Shown here in pieces: positions 27,124 through 35,797 of a stretch of 64,000 nt of DNA. This stretch comes from Bacteroidota bacterium. Its GTDB lineage: Bacteria > Bacteroidota > Bacteroidia > 2-12-FULL-35-15. The position numbers were made by a program, and so were the translations under genes. The DNA lies in the NCBI GenBank assembly GCA_947504725.1, contig CANNHN010000003.1, positions 276,945 to 340,944 on the forward strand, given 5' to 3'. The notes beneath the pieces are model-generated. The model was not told where the DNA came from. It searched no databases and worked only from the letters and a program-made list of their open reading frames with translations. Positions within the stretch are counted from its first letter, which is position 1. Each line of letters starts with the position of its first letter.

Positions 27124-28728
27124 ATGACCACCGAAGAAATCGCACACGCTCTTAAACTTACAGCTCAATTGATGGAGTTGCATGAAGAAAATCCGTTTAA
27201 GATAAAATCAATCGCCAACGCTGCTTATAAGTTGGATAAGACCGACATTGATTTGCAAGGAAAATCTTTAGAAGAATTAGAAAAGATAGAAGGAATAGGA
27301 AAAGGAATTGCTGCAAAAATAAATGAATTACTATTAACAGAAAATTTAAAAGAGTTAACCGAAATGGTTGCCAAAACACCGATTGGTGTAATTGAGATGT
27401 TGCGCATAAAAGGAATTGGCCCCAAAAAAGTTGGTCAACTTTGGAGGGAGCTGGAAATTGAAAGTATTGGTGAGTTGCTGTATGCTTGCAATGAAAATAG
27501 ATTGTTAACGCTAAAAGGATTTGGTGCAAAAACGCAAGCTGCTGTTAAAACTCAAATCGAATTCTTTAAATCCAACATCGGCAAATTTCATTACGCTTCT
27601 GTAGAAAAATTTGCAATAGATTTAGTGGAATTTCTAAAGAAGAAATACAAAACTGATCTTGTTTCATTAACTGGGGCAATGCGCAGGAAGTGCGATATTA
27701 TTGAAAAAATAGAAATACTAATTGCTTCCGATGCGACTTTGTCTGTTGAAGAAGTAGAAAATACAAAAGAAGTTAAAGTAGAATTGATTACTTGTTCCCA
27801 AAATGAGTTTTATTCAAAGTTGTTTGAAACTACTGCTACAGAAAAGCATTTGGAAAAAATTTCTAATTTCAAATTTCAAATTGCTGGGTCCGAACAAGAA
27901 ATTTATAAGTCATATAATTTGCAGTTTATCGAACCAGAGCTTAGAGAAGGATTAAATGAAATTGAACTTGCTAAAGAAAATAAAATTCCTAAATTAATTG
28001 AGTTGGAAGATTTGAAAGGAATTCTTCATAACCATAGTACATACAGCGATGGGATGAATACTCTAAAAGAAATGGCAGAGTATTGTAAAGACCTTGGTTA
28101 CGAATATTTAGGAATTTGTGATCACTCTCAATCTGCTTTTTATGCCGAAGGATTAAAGCCAGATAGGGTTTTAGCGCAGCACGAAGAGATTGAAATTCTA
28201 AATAAAAAACTAGCACCATTCAAAATATTTAAAGGAATAGAAAGCGATATTTTAAATGATGGGAATTTGGATTATTCTGAAGAAGTATTAAAGTCATTTG
28301 ATTTTATTGTTGCTTCCGTGCATTCCAATTTAAAAATGACGGAAGAAAAAGCAACGGCAAGATTGTTAAAAGCAATTGAAAATCCATATACAACGATACT
28401 TGGACATCCAACTGGCCGTTTATTATTATCACGACCGGGTTATCCAATCGATCATAAAAAAATTATTGATGCATGTGCCGCAAATGGTGTAATCATCGAA
28501 TTGAATGCTCATCCGTATCGTTTGGATATTGATTGGCGCTGGATTCCATATTGTTTGGAACGCGGAGTAAAAATTTCAATCAATCCTGATGCACACGAAA
28601 AATCAGGTTATCACGATATGTATTACGGAACCTGTGTTGCAAGAAAAGGAATGTTGACGAAGGAGATGTGCTTTAATACTTTATCATTAAACGAAATTGA
28701 AACATACTTTAAAGGACGAAAAGGTTAA
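27124..28728 (+). CDS. PolX-family protein (HhH + degenerate polymerase domain + PHP domain)
   Basis: 534 residues from the ATG at 27124 (MTTEEIAHALKL); the track's earlier start adds a hydrophobic leader peptide unlikely to be real. Helix-hairpin-helix repeats (LEKIEGIGKGIAAKI, LRIKGIGPKKVGQLW) come first, then a beta-type polymerase-like region, then a PHP domain with HNHSTYSDG, CDHSQS, ASVHSN, GHPTGR and NPDAH. The metal-binding DxD of active PolX is replaced by IEKIEIL in TGAMRRKCDIIEKIEILI, so polymerase activity is probably lost while the PHP nuclease motifs are intact. Confidence 0.88.
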   Translation: MTTEEIAHALKLTAQLMELHEENPFKIKSIANAAYKLDKTDIDLQGKSLEELEKIEGIGKGIAAKINELLLTENLKELTEMVAKTPIGVIEMLRIKGIGPKKVGQLWRELEIESIGELLYACNENRLLTLKGFGAKTQAAVKTQIEFFKSNIGKFHYASVEKFAIDLVEFLKKKYKTDLVSLTGAMRRKCDIIEKIEILIASDATLSVEEVENTKEVKVELITCSQNEFYSKLFETTATEKHLEKISNFKFQIAGSEQEIYKSYNLQFIEPELREGLNEIELAKENKIPKLIELEDLKGILHNHSTYSDGMNTLKEMAEYCKDLGYEYLGICDHSQSAFYAEGLKPDRVLAQHEEIEILNKKLAPFKIFKGIESDILNDGNLDYSEEVLKSFDFIVASVHSNLKMTEEKATARLLKAIENPYTTILGHPTGRLLLSRPGYPIDHKKIIDACAANGVIIELNAHPYRLDIDWRWIPYCLERGVKISINPDAHEKSGYHDMYYGTCVARKGMLTKEMCFNTLSLNEIETYFKGRKG

Positions 28729-28741
28729 TCGCAACCATTGT

Positions 28742-28815
28742 GTCATCTCGACCGAAGTGGAGAGATCTTGCAAGTGGCTAACTTATATAGATTTCTCCGC
28801 TGCGGTCGAAATGAC
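28742..28815. repeat. Palindromic repeat GTCATCTCGACC...GGTCGAAATGAC
   Basis: A 74-bp interrupted palindrome after polX with outer arms GTCATCTCGACC / GGTCGAAATGAC (one mismatch) and inner GGAGAGATCT / AGATTTCTCC. It belongs to the same family as 5344-5404. The following bases to 28889 carry a simple CTTTAAACTTT-type repeat and nothing else that I can assign. Confidence 0.8.
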
Positions 28816-28889
28816 AAGCAAGTAACATTCTGGTCGAAATAACGAATAACGAACTTTAAACTTTCAAACTTTAAACTTTGAATTAACTT

Positions 28890-30413
28890 ATGCCAATCCT
28901 TAACTCAATAGCTTCCTGGTGGATGAAAAAAAGAATGCATCAGATTGAGCTATTCATGAAATATCCAGATGATGTTCAAAATGAGTGGCTGATGAAATTG
29001 ACACAATCAGCAAAGGATACTGAATGGGGTAAAAAGCATGATTACAAAAATATTTTTAATGTTGAACAATTCAAAAATAATGTTCCACTACAAGACTACG
29101 AATCTTTAAAACCTTTTATTGATAGAGTACGAAGAGGAGAACAAAATATTCTATGGCATTCCGATATTAAATGGTTTGCAAAATCTTCAGGAACTACAAA
29201 CGATAAAAGTAAATTTATTCCTGTAAGTCAAGAGTCTTTGGATGATTGTCATTATAATGGTGGTCGCGATATGATTGCGATTCATTGCTCTTTAAATCCC
29301 GAGACACAATTATTTACCGGAAAAAATTTAGCGCTTGCAGGAAGTTTAGTAACCGATCATTTCGGAAGTCATGAATCACAAAATGGAGATTTGTCAGCAA
29401 TTGTAATTAATAATTTGCCGCGTTGGTGGGAATTTTTTAGAGCTCCTGATATGGATATTGCTTTGATGGATAAATGGGATGAAAAGCTGGATAGAATAGC
29501 TAAGGCGACCATGAATGACAATGTGGTGAGTCTGGCTGGTGTTCCTTCTTGGATGTTGCTTATCATGAAACGAGTGTTAGAAGAATCAGGAAAAAAATCC
29601 ATTGCAGAAGTCTGGCCCAACTTAGAAGTCTACTTTCACGGAGGCGTAAATTTTAATCCTTACCGTGAACAATTCAAAACCATTTTCAATAAGCCAGACT
29701 TGAATTATTTGGAGTTATACAATGCAACGGAAGGTTTTTTTGGAATTCAAGGTCAACGTAATTCAGAAGAACTTTTGTTGATGTTGGATTATGGAATTTA
29801 TTATGAATTTATTCCTACCGATGGACACAAATCTGATAAAACATTAACATTAGATGAAGTTGCACTGGATGTTAATTATGAAATGGTGATTTCCACTACA
29901 GCAGGGTTGTGGCGTTATCGCTTAGGTGACACCATAAAATTTACATCACTCTATCCTTTCCGTTTTAAGATTACGGGGAGAACCAAACATTTTATGAATG
30001 CTTTTGGTGAAGAGATAATTGTTGACAATGCGGATAAAGCGCTAGCCATTGCCTGTGAAAAAACCGGAGCGCAAATAGCTGAATATACTGCTGCACCTGT
30101 ATATATGCCCTTCGACTCCGCTCAGGGTGACAGTTGTGGGGCTCACGAATGGTTGGTTGAATTTGATGTTCCGCCAAGCAGTATTGAATATTTTACAGAA
30201 GTGCTCGACAATGCTTTAAAATCTATCAATTCAGATTATGAAGCAAAACGTTATCAGAATTTAGCTTTGAAGCAACCTGTTGTAAAATTGTTACCAAAAG
30301 GCATTTTCTATAAATGGTTGGAGTCAAAAAATAAATTAGGTGGTCAGCATAAAGTTCCTCGTTTAAGTAATGAAAGGAAATATGTTGAAGAGATATTAAA
30401 AATGGCAGAATAA
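28890..30413 (+). CDS. GH3 auxin-promoter family protein (acyl-adenylate-forming), with translated palindrome insertion
   Basis: 507 residues, cytoplasmic. GH3-family signs are KSSGTTNDKSKFIPV (nucleotide-binding loop, ~90-105), YFHGGVNFNPYREQF, LYNATEGFFGIQ and GLWRYRLGDTIKF ... TGRTKHFMNAFGEEI. The family conjugates amino acids to acyl acids in plants; bacterial substrates are not established. Between YTAAPVYM and HEWLVEFDVPP, the sequence PFDSAQGDSCGA is encoded by a TTCGACTCCGCTCAGGGTGAC palindrome arm (30108-30131), an in-frame insertion in a surface region near the C-terminal domain. Confidence 0.88.
   Translation: MPILNSIASWWMKKRMHQIELFMKYPDDVQNEWLMKLTQSAKDTEWGKKHDYKNIFNVEQFKNNVPLQDYESLKPFIDRVRRGEQNILWHSDIKWFAKSSGTTNDKSKFIPVSQESLDDCHYNGGRDMIAIHCSLNPETQLFTGKNLALAGSLVTDHFGSHESQNGDLSAIVINNLPRWWEFFRAPDMDIALMDKWDEKLDRIAKATMNDNVVSLAGVPSWMLLIMKRVLEESGKKSIAEVWPNLEVYFHGGVNFNPYREQFKTIFNKPDLNYLELYNATEGFFGIQGQRNSEELLLMLDYGIYYEFIPTDGHKSDKTLTLDEVALDVNYEMVISTTAGLWRYRLGDTIKFTSLYPFRFKITGRTKHFMNAFGEEIIVDNADKALAIACEKTGAQIAEYTAAPVYMPFDSAQGDSCGAHEWLVEFDVPPSSIEYFTEVLDNALKSINSDYEAKRYQNLALKQPVVKLLPKGIFYKWLESKNKLGGQHKVPRLSNERKYVEEILKMAE
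30108..30131. repeat. Palindrome arm inserted in the GH3 coding sequence
   Basis: CCCTTCGACTCCGCTCAGGG plus TGAC is identical to one arm of the 23125-23200 palindrome. It is read in frame as PFDSAQGD, without a stop. Confidence 0.95.
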
Positions 30414-30432
30414 TTGTTAACTTAGAGCTTAA

Positions 30433-31221
30433 ATGAGAATCAATCTTTTTATACTTCTTTTTATTTCCACTTCTGCCTTTTCACAAGGCAAGTATTCGCT
30501 CATAAAAACCATCGAAGTTGAATGTGATTTTTTTACTACCGACAACCAAAGCAATGTTTATACAGTTAAAGCAAATGAATTAACGAAATACAACAAAGAT
30601 GGAAAGTTGCTTTATAAATACAGTAACAAAAATTATGGGAACATAACTTCCGTGGATGCTTCTAATATGTTACGAATTTTGATTTTTTATAAACAGTTTT
30701 CTCAAGTCATTTATTTAGACAATACCTTAAGCGAGAATGGAGAAGTCATCAATTTAATTTACTCGGATCTTTTTTTGCCACCTCTTGTTTGTTCTTCGTA
30801 TGATAATGGAATGTGGGTATATGACCTGCAATCAGCTTCCATAATAAGATTTGATAAAACTGTGCATTATATGGAAAATGCTGTAAATCTTGCGCCATTA
30901 GCAATAGAAATTTTTGAGCCACTTAGTATGATTGAATATGACAATCGTTTTTATGTGAATAATCCAAGTTCTGGAATTTTGATTTTTGATATTTATGGGA
31001 CTTATTATAAAACCGTTCCTGTAAAAAATTCTTCTTGTTTTCAAGTTAGAGGTGAATGGGTGTATTGCTTGTTTGATAAAAAAGTAAAAGCTTATAATAT
31101 TAAAACTACAGAAGAAAAAGAGTTTGAAATGCCCATTTCTGATTTCAAAAGTTTTAGACTTGAAATGGATGTTTTAATGCTTCAAAGCGACAAATCGATA
31201 TCTCTTTTCTCTTCCAAATAG
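30433..31221 (+). CDS. Secreted hypothetical protein, propeller-like
   Basis: 262 residues with a signal peptide (INLFILLFISTSAFSQG). The rest alternates short beta-strand-like phrases (QSNVYTVKANELTKYNKDGK, GMWVYDLQSASIIRFDK, YGTYYKTVPVKN), which suggests a beta-propeller of the kind found in NHL/DPP-IV-like proteins, but no catalytic motif or sorting domain is present. It follows GH3 by 19 bases. I do not recognise a family function. Confidence 0.7.
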   Translation: MRINLFILLFISTSAFSQGKYSLIKTIEVECDFFTTDNQSNVYTVKANELTKYNKDGKLLYKYSNKNYGNITSVDASNMLRILIFYKQFSQVIYLDNTLSENGEVINLIYSDLFLPPLVCSSYDNGMWVYDLQSASIIRFDKTVHYMENAVNLAPLAIEIFEPLSMIEYDNRFYVNNPSSGILIFDIYGTYYKTVPVKNSSCFQVRGEWVYCLFDKKVKAYNIKTTEEKEFEMPISDFKSFRLEMDVLMLQSDKSISLFSSK

Positions 31222-31251
31222 GGTGATAAATTCAACTCCTATTACTAAACA

Positions 31252-31306
31252 CTTCGACTCCGCTCAGTGTGACCTAGCGTGAACGTCAGGCTGAGCGGAG
31301 TCGAAG
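31252..31306. repeat. Palindrome CTTCGACTCCGCTCAG...CTGAGCGGAGTCGAAG
   Basis: Perfect 16-bp arms (31252-31267 and 31291-31306), same core as the folK and GH3 copies. It lies in the ~227-base gap before the second deoxynucleoside kinase. The rest of that gap is AT-rich with no gene or clear promoter match that I could find. Confidence 0.95.
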
Positions 31307-31448
31307 ACTTTACGTAGTTAAATTATCTATAAAGCAAGGAATTTCTTCCATAAAAAACTTATCCACAATTTTCATCTTTTTCCTTGCATAGCATTTTAGA
31401 TTTCGTATTTTCGTTTTCGGTTTTAAATTATTTAATTATTCTACTCAT

Positions 31449-32075
31449 ATGCATATAGCAATCGCAGGAAATATTGGTGCTGGAAAAACAACGCTTACTA
31501 CGCTCTTAGCAAAACATTATAAATGGCAACCACACTTTGAGGATGCTGATGACAATCCATACTTAAATGATTTTTACGAAGAGATGCAACGCTGGTCGTT
31601 CAACTTGCAAGTGTATTTCTTGAACTCTCGTTTCGGACAAGTGCAACAAATTCGTAATAGCGGGAAAACGGTTATTCAAGATAGAACGATCTATGAAGAT
31701 GCATACATTTTTGCGCCCAACTTGCATGCAATGGGTTTGATGACGACTCGTGATTTCGAAAATTATTTCGCTTTATTTAAATTGATGGAGTCGTTTATTT
31801 CGCCTCCAGATTTATTAATCTACTTACGTGCTTCGGTTCCAACATTGGTAAACCAAATTCAAAAACGTGGACGTGATTATGAAAACGCTATCCGTTTGGA
31901 TTATTTAAAACGTCTAAATGAGCGTTACGAAGCGTTTATTACTTCTTACGAGCAAGAACACCCAGGAGCAAAGCTTTTGATTATTGATGTAGATAATAAC
32001 AACTTTAATGAAAGCGCAGAAGATTTAGGTCTTATCATTAACAAAATTGATGCTGAAATAAACGGGTTGTTTTAG
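31449..32075 (+). CDS. Deoxynucleoside kinase (intact copy)
   Basis: 208 residues, full length for the bacterial dCK/dGK/dAK family. P-loop GNIGAGKTTL starts at residue ~8, the ERS-like substrate motif is QDRTIYED, and the lid is QKRGRDYENAIRLDYLKRL. It phosphorylates deoxynucleosides in salvage. The presence of this intact copy means that damage to the folK-linked kinase may be tolerated. The ATG gives a normal N-terminus directly before the P-loop strand. Confidence 0.93.
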   Translation: MHIAIAGNIGAGKTTLTTLLAKHYKWQPHFEDADDNPYLNDFYEEMQRWSFNLQVYFLNSRFGQVQQIRNSGKTVIQDRTIYEDAYIFAPNLHAMGLMTTRDFENYFALFKLMESFISPPDLLIYLRASVPTLVNQIQKRGRDYENAIRLDYLKRLNERYEAFITSYEQEHPGAKLLIIDVDNNNFNESAEDLGLIINKIDAEINGLF

Positions 32076-32089
32076 TACGAATGTAATAT

Positions 32090-32281
32090 GGAAGATGTGA
32101 AATGTAATATTCTCCATTTGCCATTTTCCCTTTTCCATCCTCCATCTTGAAAAAGTTATATCTCATCCCCAAATTATTAATGTGAGATGGAAAATGTGAG
32201 ATGGAATATGTATCGCTTCCATTTACCGTTTTCCCTTTTCCATCTTCCCTCATACATATTCCCTCATACATATTCCCTCCC
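32090..32281. repeat. CCATTTTCCCTTTTCCATC-type repeat region
   Basis: The gap between the deoxynucleoside kinase and lysA holds repeated units such as CCATTTGCCATTTTCCCTTTTCCATC and TTTACCGTTTTCCCTTTTCCATC, with GATGGAAAATGTGAGATGGAA between, and a short direct repeat CTCATACATATTCC near the end. Two track ORFs here are repeat shadows. Confidence 0.65.
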
Positions 32282-32289
32282 CGAAGGGG

Positions 32290-33462
32290 CTATAGTTCAT
32301 CCGAATAAACACTCTTCACTCTGTCTCTTAAGTTATAAGCAGAACTCATCACCTCTCCGTAAGCACCAGCTGTGCGCAAAGCAATAATATCACCTCTGAA
32401 AGTTTCTGGCAAGTTTACTGCTTTCCCAAAACAATCTGAACTCTCACAAATAGGTCCAACAACATCATATTTTAAGTCCTGATACTTGATACTTGTGTCT
32501 TGATACTGTTTTAGATTCTCGATTTTATGATATGCTTGATAAAGTGCTGGTCGCATCAATTCGGTCATTCCTGCATCCAAAATGGCGAAGTTGGTATTTA
32601 CTCCTTTTTTAATGTAAAGTACTTTTGAAATCAATGTTCCGCATTGAGCAACAACTGCTCTTCCCAATTCAAAATGCACTTTTTGTCCTGGACGTAATTC
32701 TAAAAAATCGTTGTATAATTTAAAGTATGCTGCAAAATCTACAAAGCGATTTTTGTCTGGCTCGTGATAATCTACGCCCCATCCACCGCCAACATTAATG
32801 TTTTCGATAGTGATTTTATGACTCACAAACCACGATTGGATTTCGTTCACTTTCATACATAAGCTCTTAAATGAACTCATGTCTGTGATTTGTGAACCAA
32901 TGTGAAAGTGTAATCCAATTAATTTTAAATTTTTTAATTCTTTTAATGCTGTAGTTACACTTTCCAATTCCCATAAGTTGATTCCAAACTTATTTTCTTC
33001 AAGTCCAGTTGTAATGTATTTATGAGTGTTTGCATTCACATTTGGGTTTATTCTCAAGGCAATATTTGCAATTGTTCCTTTTGCTTTTGCAAGTTCGTTA
33101 ATCACTTCCATTTCTTGCAAACTTTCGCAGTTGAAACAAAAAATAGAATAATCCAAAGCAATATTTATTTCTGCATCACTTTTTCCAACACCAGCAAACA
33201 CAATATGATTTGGGTCGAATTTACATTCAATAGCTTTTTTGATTTCATTACCGCTCACGCAATCAGCACCCAATCCGTACGAACGAATAATATCCAAAAT
33301 TTTATTGTTGGAATTTGCTTTTGTTGCATAATGAACAATAAATCCATACTTATCGCTTTCCTTTTTTAACAATTCGAGTGTTTGTTTTAACACATCTACA
33401 TCGTAATAATAGAAAGGCGTTGGTGTATTTTTGAATTTGCTAACTATATCTGTTTTAAACAT
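32290..33462 (-). CDS. lysA: Diaminopimelate decarboxylase
   Basis: 390 residues of the fold-III PLP decarboxylase type. The PLP lysine is in YATKANSN, with HFHIGSQI, NVGGGWGVDYHEPD and the second active-site region VVGPICESSDCFG. It makes lysine from meso-diaminopimelate. It starts inside the lysC stop (TAATG), so it is coupled to aspartokinase. The loop before DVVGPICE carries ENLKQYQDTSIKYQDLKY, the translated form of the CAAGTATCAAG repeat, a lengthening compared with typical LysA. Confidence 0.95.
   Translation of the reverse strand: MFKTDIVSKFKNTPTPFYYYDVDVLKQTLELLKKESDKYGFIVHYATKANSNNKILDIIRSYGLGADCVSGNEIKKAIECKFDPNHIVFAGVGKSDAEINIALDYSIFCFNCESLQEMEVINELAKAKGTIANIALRINPNVNANTHKYITTGLEENKFGINLWELESVTTALKELKNLKLIGLHFHIGSQITDMSSFKSLCMKVNEIQSWFVSHKITIENINVGGGWGVDYHEPDKNRFVDFAAYFKLYNDFLELRPGQKVHFELGRAVVAQCGTLISKVLYIKKGVNTNFAILDAGMTELMRPALYQAYHKIENLKQYQDTSIKYQDLKYDVVGPICESSDCFGKAVNLPETFRGDIIALRTAGAYGEVMSSAYNLRDRVKSVYSDEL
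32477..32510. repeat. Copy of the CAAGTATCAAG repeat inside lysA
   Basis: TCCTGATACTTGATACTTGT followed by GTCTTGATACT on the plus strand. Read on the minus strand in frame it gives QYQDTSIKYQD. It matches the clusters at 14919-14995 and 15184-15233. Confidence 0.75.
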
Positions 33463-34772
33463 TAGAACAATCCTTTATTTAATGCAATTAATGTATCTTT
33501 TTTTAATTTGGAGTCTACCAAAATAGATACGTTGTTTTCGCTTCCTCCGTAAGAAATCATTCTGATAGGAATATTCTTTAATGCATCAAATATTCTGAAA
33601 GCATAACCTTGTTTTTCGGCAGCAAAACTTCCTACAATACAAACAATAGTTAAGTCCGTATCAACTTCGATGATGCAAAATTCTTCCAATTCTTTTCTGA
33701 TGGCTTCTAGATTCTTAGTGTTATCAATCGTTAATGAAACAGCTACCTCCGAAGTGGTAATCATATCAATTGGAGTTTTGTAACGCTCAAATATTTCGAA
33801 TACCGCACGTAAAAAACCGTAAGCCAATAACATTCGTCCCGATTTAATATTAATCGCTGTAATTCCATCTTTTGCAGCAACTGCTTTTATGCTATCTCCT
33901 GTTGTTTTTGAACTGATAACAGTTCCTTTTGCTTCAGGCTGCATGGTATTCAATAATCTTACAGGAATGTTCTTCATCTGTGCAGGCAGAATACAAGTCG
34001 GATGCAAAATCTTAGCTCCGAAATAAGCCAACTCGGCAGCTTCATCAAAGGATAGCTCCGCAATTGGATGCGTTTTATCAACCACTCTTGGATCATTGTT
34101 GTGCATTCCGTCAATGTCTGTCCAAATTTGAATCTCTTCCGATTGGATTGCTGCACCTATAATTGTAGCCGTGTAATCGCTTCCTCCACGTTTTAAATTA
34201 TCAATCTCACCAAATGCATTTCTGCAGATATAACCTTGTGTGATGAATAATTTCGCATTCGGATATTTTTGCAATTCAGGTTTGATATTGGTTTCGATGT
34301 ACTTCATGTCCGGCTCTTCATTTTCATCAATACGCATGAAGTTAAGAGCAGGAAGCAAAACCGAATCAATTTTAATTTCTTCTAAATAGTAATGAAACAA
34401 AGCCGTTGAAAGTAATTCACCTTGAGCCAAAATAGCACGCTCTTCATTTATCGTAAACATGTCCATTGTAAATGAACGTAAATATGAAAAGTGAGACTCC
34501 AATAATTCTTGTCCTTTTTTTAATGCTGCATCGGTTGAATAAAGTTGTTTAATAACAGTTTGGTACTTCTTGTCTAAGTCATTAATTAAGACTTTTGCTT
34601 TGTCATTTTCCTTAGCATAAAGTGCTGTTCCAATTTCTACTAAATTGTTGGTTGTTCCGCTCATGGCAGATAACACCACAATTTTGGGTGCATTGTCGTT
34701 AATCAACTTAGCAAGAGAATGCATTCGTTCTGCTGAGCCGACTGATGTTCCTCCAAATTTTAAAATTTTCAT
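33462..34772 (-). CDS. lysC: Aspartokinase
   Basis: 436 residues from the ATG at 34772 (MKILKFGGTSVG); the track start is ten codons upstream. The kinase domain carries KFGGTSVGSAERM, LKRGGSDYTATIIGAA and the WTDIDGM region. Two ACT domains follow (~290-436), which bind the feedback amino acid. It makes aspartyl phosphate for lysine, diaminopimelate, threonine and methionine. It overlaps lysA by TAATG. It is monofunctional, with no homoserine dehydrogenase domain. Confidence 0.95.
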   Translation of the reverse strand: MKILKFGGTSVGSAERMHSLAKLINDNAPKIVVLSAMSGTTNNLVEIGTALYAKENDKAKVLINDLDKKYQTVIKQLYSTDAALKKGQELLESHFSYLRSFTMDMFTINEERAILAQGELLSTALFHYYLEEIKIDSVLLPALNFMRIDENEEPDMKYIETNIKPELQKYPNAKLFITQGYICRNAFGEIDNLKRGGSDYTATIIGAAIQSEEIQIWTDIDGMHNNDPRVVDKTHPIAELSFDEAAELAYFGAKILHPTCILPAQMKNIPVRLLNTMQPEAKGTVISSKTTGDSIKAVAAKDGITAINIKSGRMLLAYGFLRAVFEIFERYKTPIDMITTSEVAVSLTIDNTKNLEAIRKELEEFCIIEVDTDLTIVCIVGSFAAEKQGYAFRIFDALKNIPIRMISYGGSENNVSILVDSKLKKDTLIALNKGLF

Positions 34773-34904
34773 AACAGGTTGATAGTTATATAAGGGTAGC
34801 AAATTTAGAATAATTTAACAGATTTCTTAAACTTACTAAGAAGTTATTGTTTGCAATTGTTAATTTTGGATAGGCTCTTTGCTATTTAAAATTTTACAAG
34901 TGTA

Positions 34905-34976
34905 AATCCCGATGCGAAATATAGTTTCTAAGGATCAATCAGGAAGCATAATTTTGTTAATTTCGCTTTCGGGATT
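34905..34976. repeat. Interrupted palindrome AATCCCG-GCGAAAT...ATTTCGC-CGGGATT
   Basis: Outer and inner arms match perfectly (34905-34911/34970-34976 and 34914-34920/34960-34966). It lies in the ~275-base gap between the divergent lysC and gldF, and is related by its AATCCCG core to the element at 4193-4227. Nothing else is clear in this gap. Confidence 0.75.
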
Positions 34977-35047
34977 GAATAATTTGTATCTTAGCATTCA
35001 TAATTCATCCCCGCCTTACTATATAAATAGTATTTTTGCAATCACAT

Positions 35048-35797
35048 ATGTTTACTTTACTAAAAAAGGAAATTCGTAGTTTTTTAAGTTCACTCATTGG
35101 TTATATTGCCATTGGGGTGTTTTTATTGTTGATTAGCCTATTCATGTGGTGGATTAAATCCGATTCGGGTTCAAGTAGCAACCTGAATGTATTGGATAGT
35201 GGGTATGCTAACATCGATTCCTTATTTATCATTGCTCCCTGGGTTTTTCTTTTCTTGATTCCTGCCATTACCATGCGTTCCTTTGCGGATGAGAAAAAAG
35301 CAGGGACGATAGAGTTATTGCTTACACGACCGCTCACCGATTTGCAAATTATTCTTGCAAAATATTTTGCTGGTTTAGTGTTGGTATTGTTCTCGTTAAT
35401 TCCAACATTGATTTATTATTATTCCGTTCATAAATTGGGAAGTCCAGTTGGCAACATTGATACTGGAGGAATGTGGGGCTCATACATTGGTCTCTTATTC
35501 TTAGGAGCAGCATTTGTTGCAATCGGTATTTTTGCTTCCGCGATAACAGACAATCAAGTGGTTTCCTTTATTCTAGCACTCTTCCTTTGTTTTTTCATTT
35601 ATACTGGGTTTGATTTTATTAGCTCTTTTTCACTTTTTGGAAAAATAGACAATATCATTTTGGCTTTGGGAATAAATAGTCATTATGTGTCTATGAGCCG
35701 TGGAGTTGTTGATACAAGGGATGTGATTTATTTTGTGAGTTTAATAGCAGTTTTTATTTTAGGAACAAGAACAGTTTTAGAAAGTCGTAAGTGGTAA
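35048..35797 (+). CDS. gldF: Gliding-motility ABC transporter permease GldF
   Basis: 249 residues from the ATG at 35048 (MFTLLKKEIRSFLSSLIGYIAI); the track's TTG start is unnecessary. About six membrane helices and the ABC-2 permease motif SFADEKKAGTIELLLTRPLTD. With GldG (next gene, TAATG overlap) and GldA (not in window) it forms the gliding-associated ABC transporter of Bacteroidota. The set is also common in non-gliding members, so motility should not be assumed from it alone. Confidence 0.92.
   Translation: MFTLLKKEIRSFLSSLIGYIAIGVFLLLISLFMWWIKSDSGSSSNLNVLDSGYANIDSLFIIAPWVFLFLIPAITMRSFADEKKAGTIELLLTRPLTDLQIILAKYFAGLVLVLFSLIPTLIYYYSVHKLGSPVGNIDTGGMWGSYIGLLFLGAAFVAIGIFASAITDNQVVSFILALFLCFFIYTGFDFISSFSLFGKIDNIILALGINSHYVSMSRGVVDTRDVIYFVSLIAVFILGTRTVLESRKW

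Noticed and set aside
32038-32387. ORFs in the kinase-lysA gap
   Set aside because: They are repeat shadows (CCATTTTCCCTTTTCC units) or antisense of lysA.
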